Assembly (NCBI GenBank): GCA_964036045.1
Contig: OZ038402.1
Span: 4,939,427-5,003,426, forward strand
Origin: Eutreptiella sp. 'Long Island Sound 2002'
Taxonomy: Eukaryota; Euglenozoa; Euglenophyceae; Eutreptiales; Eutreptiaceae
Direction: 5' to 3'
Length of the DNA: 64,000 nt
Position 1 is the stretch's first letter; each line of letters starts with the position of its first letter. The notes beneath the pieces were generated by a model that was not told where the DNA came from, ran no database searches, and was given only the letters and a program-made list of their open reading frames with translations. A program made the translations under genes and the position numbers. Below are positions 63,723 through 64,000 of this stretch, piece by piece.

Positions 63723-64000
63723 AGCAGTGCGCCTGGGGTACAGTCAGCGGCAGTCCGTTCCTGTTCTTGTCCATGCCCCTACCCCGCCCCCCTACTGCAA
63801 GAGCAACGCTAAAGTGCCAAAACAAATTTGAGGGAAACAACACACAGTGTTGCTCCGACAAAGGGGGGGGGGTATTTATAAAGGGCAAAGTAGGACATGG
63901 GTCCAAAGAGCGGTAGTTGCGCACACAACACCTGCTGTTGGTCTGACAAGGACGTTGCTCTCACAAGGGGGGCGGGGGGGGGGGTTACAGTGACCAGGCA
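63723..64000. other. Window end, LON-gene intron or upstream region
   Basis: No exon of the LON gene could be recognised here. 63795-63870 resembles 62545-62610 (GAGCAA-CTAAA-TCCCAAAA, TGTTGCTC-AACA, G-run), extending the similarity between the two flanks of exon A. Confidence 0.45.

Noticed and set aside
1-64000. CRISPR arrays, prokaryotic operons, riboswitches, rRNA
   Set aside because: None seen. Tandem repeats here lack unique spacers, and genes have spliceosomal introns.

Overview
This window is nuclear DNA from a repeat-rich eukaryote, most likely a microalga. Genes carry GT-AG spliceosomal introns, and two short introns (79 and 80 nt) restore frames exactly. One host gene is a LON-substrate-binding-domain protein of the type I know from plants and green algae, which favours the green lineage, but no species can be named. 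The sequence is full of long G and C homopolymers, minisatellites and transposable elements, and has one 200-base assembly gap (48801-49000). Nothing suggests a prokaryotic or viral origin.

Host genes are few and stretched by repeats. (1) 10074-11087 (-) is an intronless M14-family zinc carboxypeptidase whose last codons are separated from its original stop (5850-5852) by a retrotransposon. (2) 11653-12544 (-) is a two-exon gene of unknown role ending in a SAP-like motif. (3) 20701-26699 (-) is a five-exon gene for a single-pass membrane protein with a METTL24-like (Methyltransf_22) domain. (4) 42998-63199 (-) is the last four exons of a LON-domain protein spread over 20 kb; its introns hold a whole LINE, a 4.2 kb G-rich minisatellite, a TIR-bounded segment and several short repeat arrays.

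Mobile elements dominate the rest. 1-2073 is the 3' end of a LINE. 5857-10136 is a young LINE with a 20-bp target-site duplication and an inverted 5' segment (twin priming); that inverted segment encodes a 2A-type motif, DGDIEKNPGP. 34081-37169 is a complete hAT transposon with an 8-bp target duplication, 14-bp terminal inverted repeats and one 80-nt intron; its transposase starts with a chromodomain followed by a BED finger. 53675-61842 is a second full-length but frameshifted LINE. 5061-5286 and 17770-17973 are non-autonomous hAT-type elements of one family, each with a perfect 8-bp target duplication. 19898-20106, 20399-20579 and 45940-46153 look like a second such family. 31792-33486 is a gag-like zinc-knuckle frame broken by two amber codons.

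The strongest candidate for something undescribed is the chromodomain-BED-hAT transposon. Next come the twin-primed 2A-bearing LINE inside the carboxypeptidase gene, and a recurring pattern in which broken transposon frames are interrupted almost only by TAG. Splice sites and domain calls were read by eye; no database search or alignment program was available.
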